Origin: an uncultured Granulicatella sp. | GTDB taxonomy: Bacteria; Bacillota; Bacilli; Lactobacillales; Aerococcaceae | DNA: 6,597 nucleotides | NCBI GenBank assembly: GCA_937891475.1 | Contig: CALATC010000145.1 | Span: 1-6,597, forward strand | Reading direction: 5' to 3' | In this document: positions 1 to 4,963 of the stretch, in pieces | How the letters are laid out: each line of letters opens with the position of its first letter | Numbering within the stretch: position 1 is the stretch's first letter | Position numbers and translations under genes: made by a program | Notes under the pieces: generated by a model | The model's input: only the letters and a program-made list of their open reading frames with translations | What the model was told of the DNA's origin: nothing | The model's database searches: none

Positions 1-1
1 G

Positions 2-220
2 TATTTCTTCAGAGCAGACGGTGCGATGGTAACAGGATGGGTTAAATACGCAGACGAATGGTACCATTTAAACACTAGCAACGGATTCATGGAATCAAAT
101 GCTTTTGTTAAAGGTAAGGATGGATGGTACTATCTCAATGAAGATGGAACCATGGCAGAAAAGCCTGAATTTACGGTTGAGCCTGATGGATTGATTACTG
201 CAAAAGAAGTGCGCAGATAG
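2..220 (+). CDS. LytA-like choline-binding endolysin, 3' end only
   Basis: The reading frame is open from base 2 and ends at TAG 218-220, so the 5' part, including the catalytic domain, lies outside the window. The visible 72 residues are aromatic-rich choline-binding repeats ([13 protein letters not shown], then [11 protein letters not shown]), which anchor lytic enzymes to choline on teichoic acids. They are followed by the tail [12 protein letters not shown]. That tail closely resembles the C-terminus of the pneumococcal autolysin LytA and its phage-encoded relatives, which are N-acetylmuramoyl-L-alanine amidases. The protein here extends a few residues further (AKEVRR). A terminator follows 44 bp downstream and the other genes are phage-like, so a phage endolysin releasing progeny at lysis is the best reading. 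A host LytA-type autolysin or another choline-binding protein remains possible because the enzymatic domain is not visible. Confidence 0.85.
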   Translation, partial: YFFRADGAMVTGWVKYADEWYHLNTSNGFMESNAFVKGKDGWYYLNEDGTMAEKPEFTVEPDGLITAKEVRR

Positions 221-263
221 TTTTAAAAATAAAATATATAACATATATAAAATAATGAATAAT

Positions 264-297
264 AGCCTACCTTAACTGGTAGGCTTTATTTTTTTGC
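264..297 (+). terminator. Intrinsic terminator after the endolysin gene
   Basis: AGCCTACC (264-271) pairs perfectly with GGTAGGCT (278-285) around a 6-nt loop, and the stem is followed by a T-rich run (TTTATTTTTTT). It lies 44 bp after the endolysin stop codon and should end the late lysis transcript. It also insulates the promoter that begins about 30 bp further on. Confidence 0.9.
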
Positions 298-326
298 ATT
301 TTTTCAAATTATTTTTAATAAAAGTG

Positions 327-355
327 TTGACAATATATACCGAATGGTATATAAT
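327..355 (+). promoter_or_regulatory. Near-consensus sigma-A promoter of the small right-end cassette
   Basis: A perfect -35 (TTGACA, 327-332) and a perfect -10 (TATAAT, 350-355) are separated by the optimal 17 bp. The predicted start is near 362, giving a leader of only about 16 nt that is almost entirely a strong Shine-Dalgarno (AAGGAGGTGA, 364-373). Such a strong promoter would be highly active unless repressed. A palindrome lies across its spacer and -10. Confidence 0.88.
334..353. promoter_or_regulatory. Operator-like palindrome inside the promoter
   Basis: TATATACC (334-341) and GGTATATA (346-353) are perfect inverted 8-bp arms around GAAT. The element fills the -35/-10 spacer and overlaps the -10, so a bound dimer would block RNA polymerase. 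ATACC-N4-GGTAT palindromes resemble sites of TetR-type repressors, but no such gene is visible here. The regulator could be the host, another phage gene, or the HTH protein encoded at 691-894. Confidence 0.6.
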
Positions 356-377
356 ATAATTGTAAGGAGGTGAGGGA

Positions 378-509
378 ATGGAAGAAAAAATCACAACTCT
401 AGTAGCGATCGTTGGGATTGCGGTTGCAATATCAAAAGAGGCTAGAGAGTGGTACAAAGCCACAAAAAAAGAAAAACGACAAAACCCGATACGTAAAAGA
501 AGGAAATGA
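378..509 (+). CDS. 43-aa membrane peptide with basic tail, unknown function
   Basis: This ORF is preceded by a near-perfect Shine-Dalgarno (AAGGAGGTGA, 364-373) at good spacing and by the strong promoter at 327-355, which makes it convincing despite its length. The protein has a short acidic start, a hydrophobic segment at about residues 6-19 (TTLVAIVGIAVAI) that could span or insert in the membrane, and then a strongly basic tail ending in RKRRK. I do not recognise a family. Its position between the lysis genes and the attachment site, where phages often carry genes expressed independently in lysogens, would fit a lysogeny-expressed accessory role. A membrane-active toxin or a lysis accessory are alternatives. 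Confidence 0.7.
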   Translation: MEEKITTLVAIVGIAVAISKEAREWYKATKKEKRQNPIRKRRK

Positions 510-519
510 CGTTTTTCAA

Positions 520-546
520 GAGGGGAAGGATAACTTCCCTCCCCTC
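520..546 (+). other. G/C-rich hairpin between the two small peptide genes
   Basis: GGGAAG (523-528) pairs with CTTCCC (534-539) around GATAA, while GAGGGG (520-525) can instead pair with CCCCTC (541-546), so two stems compete for the same G-run. No clear U-tract follows. It looks more like an RNA-processing or stability element, or a partial attenuator, than a full terminator. Confidence 0.4.
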
Positions 547-577
547 AATTATATATAAGTAGAAAGAGGAAATCAAG

Positions 578-652
578 ATGAAACACATTATTATTATTTT
601 AGTAGTAGCTTTAATCGTGTGGTATGCAGGGGAAAATAAAAAGGATAACTAA
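578..652 (+). CDS. 24-aa hydrophobic membrane peptide, unknown function
   Basis: The ATG at 578 follows AGAGGA (565-570) with 7-nt spacing and the frame ends at TAA 650-652. The peptide begins MKH, has one hydrophobic stretch of about 14 residues (IIIILVVALIVWYA) and ends with a charged tail (ENKKDN). That architecture is shared by small membrane toxins of type I systems and by many small phage membrane proteins, but there is no sequence match I can name. It is probably co-transcribed with the 43-aa peptide upstream and the HTH gene downstream. Being so short, it could be a chance ORF, though the ribosome binding site and the membrane-segment pattern argue for a real gene. Confidence 0.5.
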   Translation: MKHIIIILVVALIVWYAGENKKDN

Positions 653-690
653 ATGGATAATTATTAAAATTATAAAAATAGGAGGACAAT

Positions 691-894
691 ATGCTAAGAG
701 CGGATGAAGAAAAAATATTATGGTTATTTGAGAATTATTCAGGATATCGAATCGCTAAAGAGAGCGGGGTTGCACAATCTGTAGTTGCACGGTTAATAAT
801 CGGGGATAGAGAATTGAAAAACGTATCTTTTGAAACAGCAAGCAAACTGACTGAATGCGCAGAGAGGTTTATTAGAGATGACTTTAAACGGTAA
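691..894 (+). CDS. Small helix-turn-helix DNA-binding protein
   Basis: This 67-aa protein has a helix-turn-helix-like stretch at about residues 17-40 (SGYRIAKESGVAQSVVARL) followed by helical segments, as in short XRE-like proteins found near the attachment end of streptococcal prophages. AGGAGG (680-685) lies 5 nt before the ATG. It is the last gene of the rightward cassette and faces the integrase gene across the attachment region; a terminator hairpin begins at its stop codon. It could regulate the cassette promoter at 327-355, or bind the neighbouring phased repeats in a role like that of a recombination directionality factor. Both roles are inference from position. Confidence 0.8.
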   Translation: MLRADEEKILWLFENYSGYRIAKESGVAQSVVARLIIGDRELKNVSFETASKLTECAERFIRDDFKR

Positions 895-921
895 AAGCGG
901 GCTAGTGATAGCTCGCTTTTT
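894..921 (+). terminator. Intrinsic terminator after the HTH gene
   Basis: AAAGCGGGCTA (894-904) pairs with TAGCTCGCTTT (909-919), with one G-U pair and the loop GTGA, and runs into TTTTT (917-921). The hairpin starts in the stop codon of the 67-aa gene. It ends the rightward cassette before the attachment region and touches the first TGTTCCGT repeat. Confidence 0.88.
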
Positions 922-939
922 GTTCCGTATTTGTTCCGT
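921..939 (+). repeat. Left pair of TGTTCCGT direct repeats, 11-bp register
   Basis: TGTTCCGT occurs at 921-928 and again at 932-939, exactly 11 bp apart and in the same orientation. The same pair with the same spacing recurs at 1082-1100. Close pairs about one helical turn apart are typical of arm-type sites bound by the N-terminal domain of tyrosine integrases. Confidence 0.7.
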
Positions 940-953
940 GAAAATAGAAAACG

Positions 954-1020
954 TATGATATGACATGATATAAAAACACTGTTATCATAGGGATATGAAA
1001 CGGTATGAAACGGTATGAAA
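954..1020 (+). repeat. Helically phased TATGAAA-like repeats
   Basis: TATGATA (954), CATGATA (964), TATGAAA (994), TATGAAA (1004) and TATGAAA (1014) all start on one 10-bp grid, with two grid positions (974, 984) unfilled. The last three belong to a near-perfect tandem repeat of the unit GGTATGAAAC (992-1021). Ten-bp phasing places every copy on the same face of the helix, as expected for a cooperatively bound factor such as an excisionase or an integrase accessory protein. Confidence 0.6.
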
Positions 1021-1071
1021 CGTATTTTACAGTCTGTAGGGGGCATTTTTAATGCTTATTTATAGGCTTTT

Positions 1072-2163
1072 TTAAAGGGTTTGTTCCGTGGATGTTCCGT
1101 GGGATAAAATCTTTATTATTTTTTCATTGTCAGATACTTCTAATTCTTTTATGACGTGAGCATACGTCTGCATAGTAACAGTTGGGTTAGCATGACCTAA
1201 TCGTTTACTCACTGAAACGACTTGTACACCTTGAGATAGTAAGATACTTGCGTGTGTGTGCCTCAAGCTATGAAACCTAATTTTTCTCTCGATTTTCGCT
1301 TTTTTAAGTGTATTATCGAGAGTTTTTTTAACTCCGTTGTTAGTGATGTCATGAAACACTCTTTCCGTATCCTTCGGAAGTTGGAACAACAGTTTCATAA
1401 CTTCGCTTGGAATTACAATAGTTCTTTTGGCGTTTTTTGTTTTTCCATCCGTAAAATCTCTGGTGTGTAATGAATCGAATCCTTTTTCGATTTTTACAGT
1501 GTTGGTTTCTTTATCTAAATTATCCCAAGTCAATCCAAGGCATTCTCCAAAACGCATTCCGCTTACCATTGCTAAAAGAATAATATAGCGTGATTGATAT
1601 CTGGGATTGATACCATCCATTAACGCTGCATACAATCTTTGATATTCTTCAAAAGATAAAAACTTACTTTCTTCAGTAAACGTTCTTTCATCATTTCCCT
1701 TAATCTTTACGAATTCGCACGGATTGTACATAAGCACTCTGGTTTGAACAGCATGTTTTATTGCTCCACTGGTGTAGGTGTGATATTTAGCTACAGATTC
1801 AGTCGATAGCCTTTCAGCTAATTTATTAATATAAGATTGATAGCTATCATGAGTGATATCCTTGAGCATGACGTTAAAGTTTTTTCTAACGTATCTAATG
1901 ATCATATCTATACGCTTGGAAACGCCAAGCGAAACAGTACCGTCTTTGTAGAGTTTCTTCCAATTCTCCATATAATCTGCAAGAAGCATTCTTTCCTTTG
2001 CAAAGTCCTTTCCTTGCAGCATTTCATTTTCACGTAGAATGGAAGCATCCTTTGCTTCTGCCTTTGTTTTGAATCCACTCTTGGATACTGCTTTTTGTTT
2101 TCCATTCTCGTAATAGTAGACTTTATACGTCCACGTTTTTCCGCGCTTGTATATGCTTGCCAT
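1072..2163 (-). CDS. int: Tyrosine recombinase, phage integrase
   Basis: This 363-aa protein has the usual length and order of Firmicutes phage and ICE integrases. Residues about 1-45 form an AP2-like arm-binding domain (IYKRGKTWTYKVYY). Residues about 60-155 form the SAM-like core-binding domain. The catalytic domain has Arg204 (SGMRFGE), a likely Lys243, His298 and Arg301 (FHSLRHTHAS), His324 (RLGHANPT) and the nucleophile Tyr334 (MQTYAHV), so all active-site residues are present. It would integrate and excise the phage genome at attP. The ATG at 2163 is set by a strong Shine-Dalgarno (GGAGGTGA, on 2167-2174). The gene ends next to the attachment region, and its last codons contain two TGTTCCGT repeats. 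No clear promoter of its own is visible in the 70 bp upstream, so some expression may come through the hairpin at 2202-2237. Confidence 0.97.
   Translation of the reverse strand: MASIYKRGKTWTYKVYYYENGKQKAVSKSGFKTKAEAKDASILRENEMLQGKDFAKERMLLADYMENWKKLYKDGTVSLGVSKRIDMIIRYVRKNFNVMLKDITHDSYQSYINKLAERLSTESVAKYHTYTSGAIKHAVQTRVLMYNPCEFVKIKGNDERTFTEESKFLSFEEYQRLYAALMDGINPRYQSRYIILLAMVSGMRFGECLGLTWDNLDKETNTVKIEKGFDSLHTRDFTDGKTKNAKRTIVIPSEVMKLLFQLPKDTERVFHDITNNGVKKTLDNTLKKAKIERKIRFHSLRHTHASILLSQGVQVVSVSKRLGHANPTVTMQTYAHVIKELEVSDNEKIIKILSHGTSTEQTL
1082..1100 (+). repeat. Right pair of TGTTCCGT direct repeats, inside the integrase 3' end
   Basis: TGTTCCGT at 1082-1089 and 1093-1100 repeats the left pair in sequence, orientation and 11-bp register. 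Both copies lie within the last codons of the integrase gene, where they encode the tail HGTSTEQT. The coding sequence there is therefore also a probable protein-binding site. Confidence 0.7.
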
Positions 2164-2201
2164 AGTTCACCTCCGTTTCCAAACGTACGTTCTTTTTTAA
2201 G

Positions 2202-2237
2202 ATAAAATAAATAGCCTTAACAGGCTATTTATTTTAT
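2202..2237 (-). terminator. Long hairpin terminator between the nuclease-like gene and int
   Basis: Positions 2202-2217 pair perfectly with 2222-2237, giving a 16-bp stem with loop TAAC on the plus strand. The stop codon of the leftward 357-aa gene (2234-2236) lies inside the stem. The 3' arm on the minus strand is itself T-rich (ATTTATTTTAT). It probably ends or attenuates the lysogeny operon before int. Confidence 0.75.
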
Positions 2238-3307
2238 AAAAATCTTTTTGCAGTCGAAGTTAAAACGTCTGAATACTTAATGATATCGAGCGGTGTTGAA
2301 ATTTCGACAGTAGTATGTTCTTCATCATTAAATTGTAGTTTAAACTTATTATTAACCGTATAAATACGCATAATCCACTTACGAATATTATCATCTAAAA
2401 GTACATTAAAATAACTTCTATTGTCTCTATAGAATATACGTGATGGGTCTACTATATCTTTTAGTACTATCTTGGTAGTAGTGTATGCTTCTAATTCTTC
2501 AGAAGTTGTTATTATTTCAGAATCTTTGTTTTGAACTTCTTCTTTAACCTCTTCAGTATCTGGAGTACTAGATATTTTAGTATCTACATTAGTATTTAAA
2601 GCAGCACTCAACTTATCGTTTACCCGTTCGCTAATGAATTGAGAAAAGCCCTTCTTAACGATTGCTTCAAATTTTTCAAGTGTATTTTTAGTTTTAGTCC
2701 CTTCGTATATTTCTCCCACAATATATTTAACGAAAGATTCACTTGGATCAGTTAATTGTTTAGATAAAAGGTTTTTAAGGCTGTTTAAGTATTTTAATTC
2801 AGAAGCAGATGAAGTTATTTTATCAACGTCAAAATTATCTTTGTGGAATTTAGCAATCTCAGCGATTTGAATATCTTTAATCTTAGTGATATCAATTGTT
2901 AAAAACGGAGTAGAGTCCATTTTGTTAGGTTCATCAAGATCTGTGTAAAATTTATATTCTTGTCCATTTGTTAAAATTCCGAATTTAGAAGTAGTAGTAC
3001 CAAAATATCTAAATAATTGCGAATCATGCTTTGTAAGTTTTTCTGATATAGATTTAGCTTCAATTAGAATTACAGGAGCATCGCTGATTTTAATTGCATA
3101 GTCTACTTTTTCACCTTTTTTAATTCCAAAATCTGCAGTGAATTCTGGAATAAATTCTAGTGGGTTAAAGATATCATATCCTAAGATTTGAAAGAATGGC
3201 AAAATTAGAGAAGTTTTAGTAGCCTCCTCTGTATTGATATTATCTTTCAATGTAAGGACCCGTTTCCCCAAACTCTTCAATTGCTCTGACAACACTTCTA
3301 ATTCCAT
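2234..3307 (-). CDS. HsdR-N-type PD-(D/E)XK nuclease-domain protein, possible phage defence
   Basis: This 357-aa protein begins with a domain like the N-terminal nuclease of type I restriction HsdR subunits. The visible motifs are an acidic residue in NTEEATK (Glu27/28), LILPFFQILGYDIFNPLE (33-51), Asp69 in EKVDYAI, Glu83-Ala-Lys85 in ILIEAK, and the Q-x3-Y motif of HsdR at Gln97/Tyr101. Residues about 145-240 are mainly helical and 248-275 form an acidic linker. Residues about 278-357 form a second domain (FYRDNRSYFNVLLDDNIRKW). No helicase motifs or methylase partner are present, so this is not a restriction system. It belongs to the stand-alone HsdR-N proteins common in prophages. The RBS (AAGGAGGA, 3314-3321) overlaps the stop codon of the ImmA-like gene, indicating co-transcription with the repressor and thus expression in the lysogen. 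A superinfection-exclusion role is inferred; I know of no demonstrated activity for this type of protein. Confidence 0.8.
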   Translation of the reverse strand: MELEVLSEQLKSLGKRVLTLKDNINTEEATKTSLILPFFQILGYDIFNPLEFIPEFTADFGIKKGEKVDYAIKISDAPVILIEAKSISEKLTKHDSQLFRYFGTTTSKFGILTNGQEYKFYTDLDEPNKMDSTPFLTIDITKIKDIQIAEIAKFHKDNFDVDKITSSASELKYLNSLKNLLSKQLTDPSESFVKYIVGEIYEGTKTKNTLEKFEAIVKKGFSQFISERVNDKLSAALNTNVDTKISSTPDTEEVKEEVQNKDSEIITTSEELEAYTTTKIVLKDIVDPSRIFYRDNRSYFNVLLDDNIRKWIMRIYTVNNKFKLQFNDEEHTTVEISTPLDIIKYSDVLTSTAKRFL

Positions 3308-3319
3308 TGTTTTTCCTCC

Positions 3320-3730
3320 TTAAATGTAATTTTGCATATCCTCTTTAATTCCATATATAGTCTTTAGGATTTCAAACGTTTCTACAGGCTTTTGATATTG
3401 TTCTTCATATAAATATTTCATTAGTTCACACGCAAACATATCTGCTTCTCGTTCTAATTTTCCTTTTCCACCAAAGGTAGCAGAGTAGAATCCATTCAAT
3501 CCATAATGGTCTATAGCATGCTTTAATTCATGTGCCATGACGTAGTATTTAAAAGAAATGTCTTGTATATCTTCATTAATTAATATTAATGGTGTATCCT
3601 TTTCCGAAGATACAAGTATTCCTTTCAAATTATTAGGTAATACTTTGAAATCATATTCGATTCCTAGATAGTCCGCTATTTCAAACGGGTTAGCCGTATT
3701 GTAAGTACTAACTAACTGATTCACTTCCAA
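3320..3730 (-). CDS. immA: ImmA/IrrE-family metallopeptidase
   Basis: This 136-aa protein carries the zinc-peptidase motif HELKH (His67, Glu68, His71) and a downstream EREADMFA segment whose Glu95 is the likely third metal ligand, as in the ImmA/IrrE family. In ICEBs1, ImmA cleaves the partner repressor ImmR and induces the element; the same role is inferred here on the repressor encoded just upstream. The start is TTG, read from 3730: it lies 8 nt after AAGGAGG (3739-3745), an in-frame stop lies just upstream, and the next in-frame Met is residue 65, too late for a working protein. Only 3 bp separate it from the repressor gene, so translation is probably coupled. Confidence 0.92.
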   Translation of the reverse strand: MEVNQLVSTYNTANPFEIADYLGIEYDFKVLPNNLKGILVSSEKDTPLILINEDIQDISFKYYVMAHELKHAIDHYGLNGFYSATFGGKGKLEREADMFACELMKYLYEEQYQKPVETFEILKTIYGIKEDMQNYI

Positions 3731-3733
3731 TAA

Positions 3734-4105
3734 TTATTCCTCCTTGCCTTTTTTTATTCGTTCCCATAGCATTGCACGTATCATTCCGTCTAATTGCATC
3801 TTATCTTCTTCAGATAGTTCTATGCCATTATAGGACATAACAACACTATTACGTTTTAACGCCTCATCAAAAACAATAACATCGTCTTCGGATGCCCATG
3901 TTGGAGCTTCAGTCTCAACTTCACCAATTAAAGCTAATGGACTGATTTGTAAAATCTTCGCATACTTTAAAATTTTGTCTCTACCCATATTATTTATCAT
4001 GCCGTTTTCCCATTTACGAACAGTACTTTTGCCAACGCCAACGTAATTGCCGACATCTTCTAAAGTTAACTTCAACGATTCTCTTTGAGCCTTTAAATTA
4101 AGCAT
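3734..4105 (-). CDS. XRE-family lysogeny repressor, ImmR/CI-like
   Basis: This 123-aa protein has an N-terminal HTH (about residues 12-33, LTLEDVGNYVGVGKSTVRKWENG) and a C-terminal helical segment (LSEEDKMQLDGMIRAMLWER). It lacks the S24 self-cleavage domain of CI/LexA repressors, which fits inactivation by the ImmA-like protease encoded next to it. I chose the ATG at 4105 because AAAGGAG (4114-4120) lies 8 nt before it. The upstream in-frame ATG at 4123 would put that RBS inside the coding region and almost coincides with the predicted transcript start. The gene is divergent from the Cro-like gene across a 175-bp operator region and heads the operon repressor, protease, nuclease-like protein. 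Confidence 0.93.
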   Translation of the reverse strand: MLNLKAQRESLKLTLEDVGNYVGVGKSTVRKWENGMINNMGRDKILKYAKILQISPLALIGEVETEAPTWASEDDVIVFDEALKRNSVVMSYNGIELSEEDKMQLDGMIRAMLWERIKKGKEE

Positions 4106-4129
4106 TTTAACCGCTCCTTTCATAATGAA

Positions 4130-4158
4130 AGAATACCACTAAAGTGTCCTAGAAACAA
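4130..4158 (-). promoter_or_regulatory. Leftward promoter of the repressor operon
   Basis: On the minus strand an extended -10 (TGG-TATTCT, hexamer at 4130-4135) lies 17 bp from a weak -35 (TTGTTT, 4153-4158). The predicted start is near 4123, which gives a short leader to the ATG at 4105. The spacer contains the half-operator GTGTCCTA (4144-4151, plus strand), which matches the start of the Cro-side operator, so autoregulation is likely. Confidence 0.6.
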
Positions 4159-4184
4159 CTAAATTCACTCAAAAAATAAAAAAA

Positions 4185-4200
4185 GTTTCAAAAAAGACAC
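4185..4200. promoter_or_regulatory. Operator-like site upstream of the Cro promoter
   Basis: GTTTC-AAAAAA-GACAC keeps the N6 spacing of the perfect sites at 4243 and 4503, with one mismatch in the left half-site. It ends 9 bp before the -35 of the rightward promoter. A further palindrome, ACACAT-TT-ATGTGT (4197-4210), overlaps it and reaches the -35. Confidence 0.5.
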
Positions 4201-4209
4201 ATTTATGTG

Positions 4210-4238
4210 TTGACACGATTATTTGCTTATGATACTAT
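4210..4238 (+). promoter_or_regulatory. Rightward early promoter (Cro side)
   Basis: A perfect -35 (TTGACA, 4210-4215) and the extended -10 TGA-TACTAT (hexamer 4233-4238) have a 17-bp spacer. The predicted start is near 4245, inside the operator at 4243-4258, so a repressor bound there would block initiation. It should drive cro and the following early genes. Confidence 0.8.
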
Positions 4239-4242
4239 GAAT

Positions 4243-4258
4243 GTGTCCTAAACGACAC
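4243..4258. promoter_or_regulatory. Operator GTGTC-N6-GACAC at the Cro transcript start
   Basis: GTGTC (4243-4247) and GACAC (4254-4258) form a perfect inverted repeat around CTAAAC, extended by a matching T/A pair on each side. It covers the predicted +1 of the rightward promoter. The same half-sites and spacing recur at 4503-4518, marking this as the likely recognition sequence of the repressor, Cro or both. Confidence 0.75.
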
Positions 4259-4280
4259 AACAAGAAATGAGGTGATGTAA

Positions 4281-4502
4281 ATGAACTATAATTTATTGAA
4301 AGCAAAAATTGTAGAAAGGGGATTAAAGGTAGAAGATTTTATTGATAAAATGGACGAAAATATCAATGGCGCATTCACTAAAACAGTCTACCATAGTAGA
4401 ATGAGTGGTACAGTTTCTTTTCGAAGAGAAGAAATCGTAGCTTGTAAAAACATCCTAAATTTATCAGATGCTGAAATTATGGATATTTTTTTTAAAGAGT
4501 AA
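4281..4502 (+). CDS. Cro-like early regulator
   Basis: This 73-aa protein is the first gene after the rightward promoter and is divergent from the repressor, the standard position of Cro. It is predicted to be helical, with an HTH-like middle (about residues 16-45, including TKTVYHSRMSG) and a C-terminal segment NLSDAEIMDIFF. The match to XRE/Cro proteins is partly positional, since the HTH pattern is not textbook. GAGGTGAT (4269-4276) precedes the ATG. It would repress the lysogeny operon and tune its own promoter through the GTGTC-N6-GACAC sites; one of these overlaps the final base of its stop codon. Confidence 0.8.
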   Translation: MNYNLLKAKIVERGLKVEDFIDKMDENINGAFTKTVYHSRMSGTVSFRREEIVACKNILNLSDAEIMDIFFKE

Positions 4503-4518
4503 GTGTCTTTAAAGACAC
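4503..4518. promoter_or_regulatory. Second perfect operator, just downstream of cro
   Basis: GTGTC-TTTAAA-GACAC is a perfect palindrome (18 bp counting the flanking A/T at 4502 and 4519) with the same half-sites and N6 spacing as 4243-4258. There is no U-tract after it, so it is more likely a protein-binding site than a terminator. A repressor bound here could block elongation or form a loop with the sites about 260 bp upstream. Confidence 0.65.
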
Positions 4519-4543
4519 TCATACAACCAGAAAGGGAATTGAA

Positions 4544-4720
4544 ATGGATAAAAAAACGGCAATAAAAGAGTTTCTAGAATTCAGAAGCAAATTTACAAAA
4601 AGAGAATGGCACGAATTAAATCAAGCTGTTGACGAAAGACTAAAACAAAAAGCCGACCAATTAAAACTGGACGACTTGGACTTAGTAGCTATCTCAGACA
4701 AATTAGAAAGATTTATCTAG
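4544..4720 (+). CDS. Small early phage protein, unknown function
   Basis: This 58-aa charged, helical protein starts at ATG 4544 behind AAAGGGA (4531-4537) and ends at TAG 4718-4720. It contains the segment KFTKREWHELNQAVD and an acidic stretch LDDLDL, and resembles small proteins encoded after cro in streptococcal phages. It has no signal peptide, membrane segment or catalytic motif. It lies in the rightward early operon: 15 bp separate it from the next gene, whose strong RBS begins immediately after its stop codon. No function can be assigned. Confidence 0.8.
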   Translation: MDKKTAIKEFLEFRSKFTKREWHELNQAVDERLKQKADQLKLDDLDLVAISDKLERFI

Positions 4721-4735
4721 AAAGGAGGAATTGGA

Positions 4736-4963
4736 ATGGATAAAGAATTAAATAAAGTGCTTTCTAAACTTGAAGGGAGATACCTTCACAGACTAAACCA
4801 AGAATTAGAAATACCAGGAGACATAAAGAAAGAATTAGAAGAAATTTCTTCTAGAATTATTGCCATTTTTGAAGAAAAAAGCATGTCATACGCTAGTGCA
4901 TACAACATGCTAGACCTAGTGCACAAAGTACTAGAAGAAAAATCTACACGAGTTAAATTATAG
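4736..4963 (+). CDS. Small helical early phage protein, unknown function
   Basis: This 75-aa protein is predicted to be almost entirely helical and is rich in Glu and Lys (DIKKELEEISSRIIAIFEEKS, then AYNMLDLVHKVLEEKS). AAAGGAGG (4721-4728) gives it a strong ribosome binding site. It probably follows the 58-aa gene in one transcript. Its last 11 bp overlap the 3' end of the oppositely oriented gene at 4953-5417, so readthrough of one transcript is antisense to the other. I do not recognise the family; a small oligomerising or DNA-associated protein is possible. Confidence 0.8.
   Translation: MDKELNKVLSKLEGRYLHRLNQELEIPGDIKKELEEISSRIIAIFEEKSMSYASAYNMLDLVHKVLEEKSTRVKL

Larger units (their letters stand above)
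917..1100. other. attP: Probable phage attachment region (attP)
   Basis: This stretch lies between the last rightward gene and the 3' end of the integrase gene, the usual place of attP. Paired direct repeats at both ends (921-939 and 1082-1100) look like integrase arm-binding sites, and a phased repeat array lies between them. The crossover core cannot be fixed without the bacterial site. Candidates are the AT-rich stretch 1043-1075, which contains the small hairpin GCATT-TTT-AATGC (1043-1055), or the segment 954-989 bounded by TATGATA/TATCATA. There is no gene between 895 and 1071. Confidence 0.65.

Noticed and set aside
272..463. Leftward 63-codon ORF
   Set aside because: It runs through the promoter, the operator and the 43-aa gene on the other strand, and has no RBS or recognisable domain.
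954..1020. Phased 10-bp repeats as a CRISPR array or replication iterons
   Set aside because: The units are too short, with no spacers, for CRISPR. No replication initiator gene is adjacent, and the location beside int fits an attachment region better.
735..1046. Leftward 103-codon ORF across the HTH gene and attachment region
   Set aside because: It lies opposite a well-supported gene and a repeat array, has no good RBS, and its composition is that of an antisense frame.
1252..2105. Three short ORFs within the integrase gene (1252-1470, 1837-2037, 1908-2105)
   Set aside because: They are frame shadows of an intact 363-aa integrase with all catalytic residues.
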